This document shows, one piece after another, positions 47,200 to 57,640 of a stretch of DNA of 64,000 bases. Made by a program: the position numbers and the translations under genes. Numbering within the stretch: position 1 is the stretch's first letter; each line of letters opens with the position of its first letter. The DNA is from Limnoperna fortunei (lineage: Eukaryota > Mollusca > Bivalvia > Mytilida > Modiolidae). The notes under the pieces were generated by a model, which searched no databases, had not been told where the DNA came from, and worked only from the letters and a program-made list of their open reading frames with translations. The stretch covers positions 21,054,452 through 21,118,451 of the forward strand of contig OX104124.1 in NCBI GenBank assembly GCA_944474755.1, given 5' to 3'.

Positions 47200-48300
47200 A
47201 TAACGTGGTATATATTCAAAAGCATGTTGCTCTTGTTTCGTCTTGCTCTACAATAGAACAGTCATATTCTAGCAGTAAACTCTGCACTGGCCATAACCAT
47301 TATGTGACTTTAGTGTCCCAGGCAAAAAATGTACTGCTAATGAAGGGATTGCTCGAATTGCCACTAGTAGTTAAAACAACATAATTGTCAACCATAAACA
47401 AAACATCATGAGTAAATTATGTAACAAATGTGAACGAGAAAACATAAAATAACGATTTACATATTAACAATGTAATGTACACGGAGTTGTCTTAGTAATT
47501 GGTACTCCAGGAGTAAAGGAAAGTAATAAATAAAAAGGTCCAAAGGAAAGAAAAACAAAGACAAAACAAAGACAAAAATTGTGTAATTAAATATATCAAA
47601 CTAATAAATCAATCAGGTTAATCAATATATTACTACTAGATACGTTCTGAGTATAATTTACCAAGATATAAGTTTATTATAATATTCTTAATAATGAAGT
47701 CCCTCGCTTGTTTTGGGGCGAGCAGCATGAGCAAATACTAGTATTGCCTAATACATGATAAATAAAAAAACTGGCTTTGTTTTAAATATAATTCGAACAG
47801 TAATAGTGGATCGCATGAAACATTGATATATGTTTAAATTGAACGTTACAAACTATGTGTCATTGGAATACGATCTGTACTTTATATCAAATTATAATTA
47901 GATTTTTTAAAAGTATAATAAATAAGATGTAGGTTCGGTACAAAATTAAATACAACTAGTGAACCAAGTCAATATTAGCAAGTAGTTGCATATTGCATGC
48001 AGTATGTCTGCTGATAATGTTAATATTGCTTTGATGAGAGGGGTTGCTGGCTGAACAAGACGGGCATCGAATGTTGATACACATATTGTGGCACTGAAGA
48101 TATTATTTGAGGTAGTATAAGGTTAGCCACACAAAGTCATTATATCCCAAAATAAATGTTTTATACCTCTCAAACTTCTCCGTCCACTTAAATCTTTGAG
48201 TAAATCATATGCATCCGCTGAAAGCTGTCCAAAACTACTTCAAAAGTAGACTCTTATCAAAATAGACAGCACACTAACTTCGTTATCCTATTCAGTTTCA
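47200..48300. other. No gene seen; end of inserted block
   Basis: AT-rich, no coding content. From about 48136 the sequence matches the 3' flank of paralogue B (CTCAAACTTCTCCG and TAAATCAT.TGCATC words). Confidence 0.5.
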
Positions 48301-48685
48301 CAACAAGTTTGAAAGCCTCGATGATCAATGTGACTATCTTCGACGACTCCATTGATACACATCTTCCAATACTGGATCTAAAATTAGACCCTTCATCAGA
48401 AACCGGAGAAAGAATTGATAAAATAATATTCTCTAATTTTGACGTAATATTTCAACCGATTTACCGATTTGGAAAAAATATTTCTCGTCACTAGTGAATT
48501 TGTTGATTGGTTAAAAATAATGACGTCACAATAAGAACTCATGACGTCATAAACAAAACACCTTCCATTTACCGTATTCAAGTCATGAACGTAAAATTGG
48601 GGTTGGGAGAATTTGTTCTTCGTTTCGCAAATTTACTACCTTTTAAAGTTAGAGAAACAGAATCTTACATTAGTACTCTTGGGTT

Positions 48686-48830
48686 GTGTCTGTCCACACC
48701 GGGGTTTGAACATACTGAAGTCATGGTGTGCTTGACTCCAACATTAATTGACAATGGGTTTCCAGTTTTCCTGCGGAAGATCGGGCTTTTTCCTGGCACT
48801 CTGGTTTCTCCTCTAATCTAAACTCTAGGA
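48686..48830 (+). mobile_element. SINE fragment (B-box to body)
   Basis: Begins at a GGGGTTTGAAC B-box-like word and continues with GTGTGCTTGACTCCAACATTAATTGACAA, matching the SINE body; no A-box. Confidence 0.6.
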
Positions 48831-48837
48831 ACATACT

Positions 48838-49200
48838 TGGAGGATTCCCAGTGCTTGACCCAATATACAACCAGCGCGTATCCGGGTGGCGGATACTGGA
48901 GACCCTCTCGTTGAGGGTTGTCAGGCAATATACGGAAAGGAAGGCAGCGGACCGTAGTGGGTAACGTGTTTGGAGAGTGTCACGCTCCATGCACGATAAA
49001 GAACTCTTTTGTGATTTAAAAAAGTGCAAGCTCATTGTAGCCGCTACAAAAGGCTCAATTCTCTGCCCCTTCTCAATACTCCATACTTTTTCTGTGGCAG
49101 TCAAAATTTTGTTGATATGTCCTATCCATCCACTTTCCGTTGATCTATTGTTTGTTAATTTGTTCTCGTCCTGAATATAGCCGAAATACTAATATCCAAA
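48838..49200 (+). mobile_element. Family-2 retroposon, opposite orientation
   Basis: Reverse complement of the other copies: CCCAGTGCTTGACCC..., GGTGGCGGATACTGGAGACC, GTAACGTGTTTGGAGAGTG, TGTAGCCGCTACAAAAGGCT, ending TTCTCGTCCTGAATATAGC. ORFs on both strands across it are accidental. Confidence 0.75.
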
Positions 49201-49675
49201 TATTACTAAAATAACGAAATACTAAAACAAACATCCAAGCAATCAACCATATCTAAACTGCGCGCAATGAGATAGCTTAAATGTTGCTGAAAATGGCTGT
49301 TAACTGCATTAACTATTGAAACGTCAAGGTAATAAGGCTAATTTTCTTGAGATGTCACTTCCAATACTGTATCTAAAATTAGACCCTTCATCAGAAACCA
49401 GAGAAAGAATTGATAAAATAATATTCTCTAATTTTGACGTAATATTTCAACCGCTTGACCGGTGTGGAAAAAATATTTCTCGTCACTAGTGAATTTGTTG
49501 TTCTAAGCATTTGATTGATTAAAAATAATAACGTCACAATAAGAACTCACGACGTCATAAACAAAACAACTTCAATTTACCGCGTATTCACGTCATGAAC
49601 GTAAAATTGGGGTTGGGAGAATTTGTACTTCGTTTCGCAAATTTACTACTTTTTAAAATTAGAGAAACATAATCT

Positions 49676-49840
49676 TACATTAATACTCTTGGATTATCGG
49701 ATTTCTCCTATCTCGATAGTTAAATTATGAAAATATAAGTTCTCGCCAAAGCTCGGACTTAAAATTCCATAATTTAACTATCTCGATTGGAGAAATTTGA
49801 TAATCCACTCGTACCAATGTAAGATCCTGTATTTATGGAA
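49676..49840. mobile_element. Palindromic MITE, second copy
   Basis: The hairpin GGATTATCGGATTTCTCCTA...TTGGAGAAATTTGATAATCC matches the one at 29.1 kb in family and layout, including the AATTTAACTATCTCGAT block. Confidence 0.7.
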
Positions 49841-49844
49841 TAGA

Positions 49845-49880
49845 GGGTCTCAGTGGCCGATTGGTTATAGCAGATAGGCT
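49845..49880 (+). mobile_element. SINE tRNA-like head fragment
   Basis: GGGTCTCAGTGGCCGATTGG carries the A-box only; it is cut at AGGCT where segment Y begins. Confidence 0.6.
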
Positions 49881-50419
49881 ACTAAAATAACGAAATACTA
49901 AAACAAACATCCAAGCAATCAACCATATCTAAACTGCGCGCAATGAGATAGCTTAAATACTGCTGAAAGTGGCTGTTAACTGCATTAACTATTGAAACGT
50001 CAAGGTAATAAGACTAATTTTCTTGAGATGTCGCTTCTTGGTTTCTATTGCAAGTCTTTTTCCCTGTTTCATTTTATCTACAAAATTTCACCTAATGAAA
50101 GTCATAATATAGCATTCAGCAGTGCTACAAATACTCGTAATGGAGCAACCTGGGACTGACTCACACCTAGGGTTTTATAATTCCGCTATTAACCTGCTTT
50201 CGTGGTTTTCTGAATATCTGTTCCCTTCTCCACCATTCAGTTGCTTTTGTACAATGCCTAAATTTAATCATTTTCACACTTGATTTGTAAGATATTTCAT
50301 GGTATTGATATGCTGAGTGAAATTTTAGAATGAATTCCGGTAAGAAATACATTCAGGGTTCGTCCAATCATTAAATTTGCTGAAAATTATACTTTTGATT
50401 AGCCAAGACTCAAGCTGAT

Positions 50420-50600
50420 CGGAATGTCATTTATTCACAGATGGCGAATTAAATATGAAAATTCAAATTAATAATAAGCTGCGAGATAAATGAGAATAAG
50501 AAACATAAGCCAGAATGTCATTTATTCACTGATGGCGACTCATGTATGAACATACAAATAAATAATTTGTTGCGAAATAAATGAAACATAAGCAAAGGAG
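50420..50600 (+). repeat. Two-copy short tandem duplication
   Basis: GAATGTCATTTATTCAC.GATGGCGA occurs at about 50421 and 50512, each followed by an ATAAATGA.A...ACATAAGC block; unit about 91 bp, diverged. Confidence 0.75.
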
Positions 50601-51065
50601 GGGTCATTATGGTCCTTCCCACTCGAGCTGTGTGAAAAATGAAAATCACTATCAGTTTTCACTGGTAGATCCGCACTAAAACCTACAAAAATCTAATGTT
50701 CAGTGATTAAAGGAAAGCGATAAACTACCAAGAATGTATTCATTAATATTTATAAGAAATTTCAAAAAGAAATTTTTCTTAAACTTTTCAAAATAAGATT
50801 GAAAATTCAGTAAAATCAAACATGAATCTTACAATTTAATTTAATTAGCAGAAAGATCGCAAACAAACGAACAAGCTGTTACTTAATCTTAATTAGTAAC
50901 AGTAAATTAATCAGCATCCGAATAACTCACTGATTATATACAGTTGACTGCAGATGGCTGTATCACATAAAACTAAGATAATTACTATAAAGATTACATA
51001 CTACAAATTTGCTTCTCTATACTGCAGGTGGACACATTACATAACATACTGATAAAATAATTTTA
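50600..51065. other. No gene seen
   Basis: AT-rich intergenic DNA. Confidence 0.4.
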
Positions 51066-51074
51066 GTCGCCTGG

Positions 51075-51665
51075 GGCCATGGTTTCGAAACTATCAAAAT
51101 ATGTCTTACGACATATGTCCTAGGACATCAACTAGGACTGGCTTAAGACAATCTTAGCACGTGTCTTAGATCTCAAATCGAAGGTTTCCGTAGACTTTCC
51201 CAGCAAAGATGTTCTAACTCTATCGTAAGTATTCTATTTATACATAATTAGAACATTTATAAAGTCATGCAAAGTTCGAAGTGGACTGCACTTAAAAAAG
51301 GTAAATCAACGGTCTATAAACATGTACCAATAAATATATATAATTACTAGTATATGTTTTCAAAAAAAATGTTATAAATTTAAACGCCAAATGTCTCTGT
51401 GTGCGCATTTCAATGTGATATAATTTGGCACCGGTTTATAATTGAGCAAAACCAGTTTGACTGCAATCACTCTTCTTTGTTTGGGTTCAAAGGTTGATTT
51501 CGTGCTGTAACCTTATTATTTGTATATAAATAAGGCTGAAATTTAACTTTTTACAGTTTCTATAAAGGTAAAAGTCCAAATTGGGACACGACTTAGGACA
51601 AAGATTTGTTCCAAGATGGTCTAAGGACACGTCTTAGTCTTCAGACATCATCGAAAACATGGTCC
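51075..51665. mobile_element. Putative TIR MITE
   Basis: GGGGCCATGGTTTCGAAACT near 51078 and the inverted CGAAAACATGGTCC near 51652-51665 are related. CTAGGACAT/TAAGACA-type words repeat inside both ends (TGTCCTAGGACA is itself a palindrome). The layout resembles a non-autonomous Harbinger-type element, but target duplication is unclear. Confidence 0.4.
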
Positions 51666-52208
51666 ATGCTATATATAATATAATACAATGAATTAGTACA
51701 TTTTCTTTTGAAGTTTGTATCGTTGTAAAATGCATTATAAGGTTGTAGGATAAAACAACATTCGAACGTTGTCAGAAAATATAAAGTGTCTGTGTACGCG
51801 CCTCGAAACAGGTCGGAAATGCTCGGAAGTCGTTTATTGTTCGTGTCGGTTAGAAGATAGCGTTTTATTGTTCATGTCTGTTCAGAGTTGTATGTTGTTT
51901 TCATCAATTTTGATTTTCACTGCAAAAGGTAGCATGAGATTCGTATATCAGCTTTTCATTTGATTTATAGGTTATCGTTTGCACTTGCACCATAATAAAC
52001 ACCGCCCGCTTTATTTATCTCCAATTATTAATGGGCGGGATCTAGGATCTAGAGACTTATTTATGTTATAATTAATTTATAGCACCGCCTCCCTCGTTAG
52101 AAAAAAGACACTTTCTCAAGCTTCTCTAACTCTGAAGACTGTGCTATGAATAGAATTTTCGTTAATGTCTGACATACGTTTTCAGAAGTTTGTGTCTGTT
52201 AAACTTTT
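51666..52208. other. Short relics of the ~40-bp repeat, otherwise no gene
   Basis: TTATTGTTCGTGTCGGTTAG and TTATTGTTCATGTCTGTTCAG (51834-51890) match the repeat fields that precede the two intact galactosyltransferases, as expected if pseudogene C belongs to a third copy of the block. Confidence 0.45.
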
Positions 52209-52455
52209 AACCACAGCGGCCTCTGTGGCCAAGTGGTTAAGGTAGTTAGTCATCTACTATTGATCACGTGGTCTGTTAACACTCAGGTTGCGTGTTCGAT
52301 TCTCACTGCGGCCAGGATGTACTCGACTTTAATCTTAATTGACCAGTATTGCCAGTTTTCATACCGAAGGTCAGGGGTTTTCTCAAGGTACTCCGGCTTC
52401 CTTTATTAATAAAAAATGGATGTAGCTGAGCATTTGCTTTTGGGTTAAGTTGCGT
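52209..52455 (+). mobile_element. tRNA-derived SINE, plus-strand copy with intact head
   Basis: GCGGCCTCTGTGGCCAAGTGG (A-box) and GTGTTCGATTCTCAC (B-box) are well kept. The body ends near GGGTTAAGTTGCG, directly followed by the hammerhead monomer. Confidence 0.8.
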
Positions 52456-52459
52456 TAAT

Positions 52460-52546
52460 GTAAAAACACAATACAGGTAGTTTACTGGTTGGTAGACTCT
52501 TTAGACGTTTATATAATATTTTGAACTACCTGTATTGTGTTTTTAC
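52460..52546. repeat. 23-bp perfect inverted repeat at the monomer end
   Basis: GTAAAAACACAATACAGGTA plus GTT (52460-52482) is the exact reverse complement of 52524-52546, with a 41-bp spacer. The inner arm is the ordinary monomer sequence; the outer arm looks like an inverted copy added at the insertion junction. Confidence 0.9.
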
Positions 52547-52612
52547 ACGATCCCAGTGGACTTATATTATTCCATCACCGAATGAAAAAATACTTGAAGC
52601 ATTTAGAGTTAA

Positions 52613-52656
52613 ACGCCACTGATGAGTCTTAAGTAGACGAAACGCGCGTCTGACGT
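52613..52656 (+). ncRNA. Hammerhead ribozyme, solitary copy
   Basis: Core CTGATGA, stem II GTC-TTAAGTA-GAC, GAAA, short stem III and cleavage triplet GTC are all conserved. Stem I is ACGCCA/TGACGT with one C-A mismatch, and the stem II loop has one changed base. Probably still able to fold; activity may be reduced. Confidence 0.85.
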
Positions 52657-52950
52657 AATGAATTTGTCACCGTGGTAATTTTGATTTCATCTTGTTGGAA
52701 TATTTGAGGAAAGCCAAGTAACAGCACGGCACGTCCGCGGCTGGCGGACTTGAAAAGCAAGTATTTTGGGTTAAGTTGGAAATGAGAAAGTTTAAGATTA
52801 ATATGTTATGACTTGTTTACGTCATTTATTTATATTGACATTCAATGACTAAGGCCATTCGTTGGTCAGTCTTTGTCTAAATTTTTGACAAGAAACACCG
52901 TCATTTGTATCGTTGCATAATCTTCTAGACTTGTATATATATATTGTACT

Positions 52951-53290
52951 CTAATTCGCAATTTTTCTGGGTGGAAGATTTGTATCTTTTTTGGCATTTT
53001 GCCATCAAAGATTAACGGAATACAATCTAGCATGAGTGTCTTCGATAACAGAGGGCTGCAGTGCAATACAGAGAACGGTTAACAATATTGAATTGTCGTT
53101 GCGTACGATGACGGGACAGATGCCTTTACAAACAGATGTTGGAACACTGTCAATAAAAACACAATAACTCGCTTACTTTACAACATAATTAATCAATGAT
53201 GTTTATTAAACTTTTTAATACATTTCTGATTCGGCGGGATGTTCGATAAAAACATTGACTACAACACAATATGTCGCAAAACGATATGCT
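52951..53290 (+). pseudogene. Galactosyltransferase (GT31) pseudogene C, 3' fragment
   Basis: Homologous to the last ~70 codons and the 3' UTR of paralogues A and B, starting at the TTTTTCTGGGTGGAAGAT segment that encodes FFWVED. An extra T in the T-run after TGTATC shifts the frame. About 15 bp encoding the VHHS segment are missing and later codons are altered. The 3' UTR (ACAACACAATATGTCGCAAAACG) is conserved. Everything upstream of FFWVED is absent, and the hammerhead monomer sits just 5' of the break. Confidence 0.85.
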
Positions 53291-53728
53291 AAAGGCAGTT
53301 TAATTAAAACAGAATGAACTAAACACTTATAGACTGAATAAAAAGTATAGTGGGCTTAGGTGTTTTCGATAGCTAATTATTTGTCGATGGACTTGGTTCA
53401 TTGGTAGATAAACATATAAAATAATTCATTTATTTTGAAACTATCGCTACAACTATACAAATACGATCCTAGGAATAAGGCAAAGCATTATTTGTAAATA
53501 ATAACTTCAGGTCCTGGTACCATTGTCTTCATTTCCAACTATATTTAGTATTCTGATCTGGTTTACGGCATGTTGTCGAATACGGTATTTTTTGTGACAT
53601 CAGGCTATCACTCGCATATACGCCGAAAATTTCAAGTAAAAAATCGGCTAAAGTGCACCTTTTCATGTTTGTCATTAGTATAAAATGTATTTTCTGCTTT
53701 CAGAATAAAAACATTATTAATTTCGTAC

Positions 53729-53851
53729 ATTATCAGAAAATAAACAGTTTATTTGTACTTTCGCGAAATAGGTAAGAAATTCTCGGCGGAGCCTCACATT
53801 GCTAACAGTTTCTACGGCTCGTACAAATAAACTGTATATTTTCTGACAATG
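53729..53851. mobile_element. Foldback MITE (palindrome)
   Basis: The arms ACATTATCAGAAAATAAACAGTTTATTTGTAC and their reverse-complement counterpart with few changes surround a GAAATTCTCGGCGGAGCC-type centre. Confidence 0.65.
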
Positions 53852-55193
53852 TACACATATTGTATATTTATACTGATTTCAATAATTACCGAAGGTCATG
53901 TTTTTCACCAAGGTTTTATCTCTCCCTCTACTGTTTATTGTACCATACTTACTTAATTGAGAATAGTGTAAAAAAGTAAATAAAAAATAAACGTAAGGAC
54001 GTAACGCTCGTTAAATTCGAGAATCTAAACGTTACGTCATTTAAGCTTTTGTTTTATGAGCATGCACGCATGGTGCATTAAAAGAGTATCCTTGTCTCTA
54101 TGTGCACAATAAATGACCATTTTATGAAAAAATCGTATTTAAATTCGCAAACATACAAAGTTTTTTGAATTAATATTTTCTTCAGCGGAATAATAATAAT
54201 ATTTTCATTCAACTATTTTTGTTAATATTTGCTTGGCATTACATGAAAATATGGCGATAACCAAAACGACTAGACATGGTAAAACCCATGTTAATCTGAC
54301 AAAAATGTAAAAATTTTCGACACGTCAAAAGTTGTAATACATCGTTAAAAAAGTTGTACAAATGTGTTAATAACAAACGTGACTAGACATGGTTGAATGC
54401 ATGGCGCTTTCACAATACTTAAAACATTTTTTTAATTAAATGGCAAAAATTACAACAATAAAGAAATAACGCATTCTTTAAAAAAAGTCTTTATTTTTCA
54501 ATAACACTTTTAAAGTAAGAAACAACGTACCAAAATACGGCAAATCTTCGTGTTTTACTGTCCCAATATTTGCAGACATTCAGAGTTATGGTAACGTCAT
54601 CATACTAATGACGTCATATTTTGACGCGGAAAACTGATGACATGCACAATTTTGAGTACCCAATACTCATGCTAAATTTATGGAAAATAAGTGACTAAAT
54701 AAAAACGTTTTGAAGGTTTAAATGACATTGTCTTGCTTAACTTGTTACAATTTACAACGCGATTTATAGTGGAAATCTTAGTTAAAACAAATTGCAGTTT
54801 CCAATAATTCGATTATCTTTATTGCTCAAAAGACGGATACAGCTGATTTTGATCCAAAACTAAAACAATACTAGTTTATTTAAACTTTTTTCATTCATTA
54901 AAGATTTAAAAACAAAAAAAAGATATTTATCGGACATTAAAAATCCACAACAACGTGCACTACGTCAAGGTGTTTTCGATAACATGTGTTGATTAGTATC
55001 CAAGAATTTGAGGCTTTATGCGGTGAAATACATCATTTATTCGAAGCTGAAAGATCTGCATTCAATTTTATTTTAGTAACATTTATATCAAATGTCGGTT
55101 TATTATACACCACTGTAGAACATTAATCTTTTGAGTAAGAGAACATTGCATTTCATATGTTTGTGTTGAGTCTGAAAAACATGATAAATTAAG

Positions 55194-55363
55194 AAATAGA
55201 TTATTGCGAGCGGGCTTTATGGGAATTGGAACATGGTCAGACCTTATATTTGTCAATATTTTATTCCGAGCGATAGCGAGGTATAAAATGAAGACAAATA
55301 TAATGTCTGACCATGTTCTAATTCACATAAAGCCCGCTCGCAATAATCTATTTCGATTCTAAT
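55194..55363. mobile_element. Foldback MITE (palindrome)
   Basis: The arms AAATAGATTATTGCGAGCGG and CCGCTCGCAATAATCTATTT are perfect at the outer edge. Inner arms include GGAACATGGTCAGACCTTAT, with the loop near CCGAGCGATAGCGAGG. About 170 bp. Confidence 0.8.
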
Positions 55364-56187
55364 ATGTCTAACAAATGTTTTAAAATTTCGAAGCGGTTCT
55401 AAGAGGACGCTTTCAGTGGTAATATTGTTTTTTTTAAACTAATACCTTATTTCCCAAAACAGTATGTTAAAGCAAATAAAATTGACATAAACATATTTTC
55501 TCGTCATTTTATTGAATGTACGTACCTTTTAAACAAAAATATGGAGAAATCTTAACGAAATTGCATCGTTCCAGTTTGAAATTTTCAGTTCAGCGTAATA
55601 TGACGTCGGAATTCTAATTGTGACGTCATATTAATTCGAATATAGAATTGTTAAAAAAATAATGTATCGGGAGTAGTTTAAATCATATAAATCTCAGAAT
55701 TCAGACTAAAAGTAACTAAATTATTAACAATAACGATAATTATGGATAACACATAATAAACGGCATTTGTTAGTCAGTTTTTACATTTACACTTAACACG
55801 CAGTTTACGCATGTGCGAACTAAACTTATTGGAATTTTGACACGGCTTTGTTTACATAGCTAAAGCAGGACGTCATATTAGAATATACCATTGAAAACAT
55901 GATCAAAAAGTCTTATCAAATGAAGATAGTTTACCAGGTACATAATACAAAAACACCTTTTATGTGCAATTTAGCATCAATGCAATAATATAATTAATGC
56001 CGGTTGCGTCGTTATCATTCATGCGGCTTTTGAAAAATTATTCTGCAAATCGAATAACGAATTCCAAACCCCAAGGTCATTTACACAATAGAAAAACTAC
56101 AACATACACCATATTTTTTCAATTTCAAATAACTTCATTTAAACAATGATTTGTGAATAATGATATATATATATATATATGTATTAG

Positions 56188-56372
56188 CGCAATTTTTATC
56201 TGAATGTTGTTTAGCGCCACTTACAACAAGTGGATGGCGTACAGTTTTTATTGGGAGTTGAATACATTGTACCCAGTGCCCATCCTTTGGCAGACAAAAG
56301 TTGCAATCACTGCCAATTAAGGTTGCCCGAATGCTCAAATTTGCAATCTCGATGTTTACCTGTGTTACTTAT
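56188..56372 (-). mobile_element. tRNA-derived SINE copy, block B
   Basis: Shares GTACCCAGTGCCCATCC and TTGCAATCACTGCCAATTAAGG with the copy at 37755-37985, marking the left part of the segmental duplication. Confidence 0.7.
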
Positions 56373-56439
56373 ATTCACAGATATAAATACTGAATGACAG
56401 GTCACTGTGTACCTAAAAGTCCAATGGTGAAATCAATTG

Positions 56440-56790
56440 ATAGAATAATTGATTGATTGACTTTACGTCCAGCGAGCACTATTTCAGAGAAAGGTGGGAC
56501 ATCAGGGACAATTTTGACTAGCACTAGAAACTATGAAATATTGGGTAGGTGCGGAAAAATTTGTGTTTTGTAGGGACTAAAATTAGCCCACTCTTTTTTG
56601 AAATCTATAAAAGGGGTTTTATTGTGCAAGGAGCGTGGCACTCTCCAAACACGTTACCTACTTTTGTTCGCGGTCAGGCTTTCCTTATTATGATCTGAAA
56701 TACCCCCTAACTAGAGGGCATCCCGTATCCGCCACCTGGGGAAGCGCTGGGCAGCTCTATTGGTCGAGCACTGTGAACCCGCACATGATG
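56440..56790 (-). mobile_element. Family-2 retroposon, block B
   Basis: GATTGATTGACTTTACGTCCAGCGAGCA, then the family body with an internal loss, ending at the GCGCTGGGCAGCTCTATTGG block. Corresponds to the copy at 38.06-38.58 kb in block A, but with a short GATT tail. Confidence 0.75.
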
Positions 56791-57099
56791 GTCCCTGGGT
56801 GAAATCGAATCTATTACTTTAACAACAATAATACAAAACATATGGGGCAATACAAAACACAGAAAAACACAAGAAACTAACGACACGAATTTTCTAGGAA
56901 ATATAGTAAACACAATGTGATCCAAACGAGTAAGCAGCTTAAATGTAACATGTGTTGAAAACATTTCCTCTGGAAAGTTAAATAAATGAGATTTTTACTA
57001 CAGCTTTGGGCAACTATTTTTGCGGCAAGAGTAAGTTTGCTTAACTATGTTTTAATATCAATATTTTCTGTTAGTGTATTTTCTTTTTAAGTTGCCTCG

Positions 57100-57640
57100 G
57101 TATTTTGCTGCTCAATGCGGTTTATGTCTTAACAGTTGCATTCAAATATTCTTAATAAGGTTTTTGCCGTTCATATCTGATAACGTGTTCAGAAGTTGGG
57201 TTTTGCAAAACCTAAGTGTTCAGATCTTGTTTGTTGCAGTTTGTATCTACTGAGGCGTTTAGACGGTATTGATTGCGCTTCATGTCGGTATAAATGATTG
57301 CGAGTTGTTTATTTCTCGTGTCGGTTAAAATGTTTTCTTCAATTTTATAGCTGTTCACATCTATTAAAATGTTCAGACATTATTTGTTGCCGTTCATATC
57401 TGTTGCAGTATTTAGTCGTGGTTGTTGTGTTTAATATCTGTTAAAGTGTTCAGTCGTTGTTTATCTCAGGTAAAGGGTTCAGAAGTTATTTTTGCGGCAC
57501 ATGTCTGTATAAGTGCTTGCATGCTGTTTATTCTCCGTGTCGGTTATTTTTTTTTAATTTCCTTGAGTTTTATGGTGGTTCATGTATGTTAAAGTGTTCC
57601 GACGTTAAAGCCCATATTCACCCTATTGTCTTTACGCAGT
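57100..57640 (-). repeat. Degenerate ~40-bp tandem repeat field B1
   Basis: Repeats of the TTCATATCTGTTAAAGTGTTCAGACG type, as at 38.8-40.2 kb. Confidence 0.7.

Larger units (their letters stand above)
43620..48139. mobile_element. About 4.5 kb of inserted DNA splitting the 3' flank of galactosyltransferase A
   Basis: Compared with the continuous 3' flank of paralogue B (63600-63650), the flank of A breaks after ACAAAATCATTA (ending about 43621) and resumes at TCATTATATCCC (about 48136). TCATTA stands on both sides and looks like a 6-bp target duplication. The insert contains a CR1-like LINE, a CAGGGGCGG MITE and a palindromic MITE, so it was built up in more than one step. Confidence 0.6.
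48364..50037 (+). repeat. Reshuffled local duplication
   Basis: Segment X (48364-48690, TCTAAAATTAGACCCTTCAT...) recurs at 49361-49700. Segment Y (49207-49363, CTAAAATAACGAAATACTAA...) recurs at 49881-50037. Between X and Y copy one has a SINE tail part and a family-2 element; copy two has a palindromic MITE and only the tRNA-like head of a SINE. The breakpoints inside the SINE suggest SINE-mediated unequal exchange or deletion. Confidence 0.75.
52460..52946 (+). mobile_element. Solitary hammerhead-repeat monomer, diverged
   Basis: Plus-strand homologue of one array unit: it contains ATAATATAAGTCCACTGG-type sequence (inverted), the hammerhead, then the conserved TTGGAATATTTGAG, AAGCCAAGTAACAGCACGGCACGTCC and AAGGCCATTCGTTGGTCAGTC blocks. 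It ends at CTTCTAGACTTGTA next to TATATA, exactly where the array also ends. It lacks the internal ATTGGGAGATGGAATAAT duplication and replaces one end with a 23-bp perfect inverted repeat, so it is a separate insertion of the same family. Confidence 0.88.
53291..56187. other. Intergenic with two long hairpins; no gene seen
   Basis: Apart from the palindromes listed at 53.7 and 55.2 kb and a 90-bp segment resembling 28970-29075 (53875-53965), this is AT-rich DNA without recognised coding content. Confidence 0.45.

Noticed and set aside
48309..49174. Several ORFs of 61-127 codons
   Set aside because: They cross duplicated intergenic sequence, a SINE fragment and a family-2 retroposon on opposite strands; repeat shadows.
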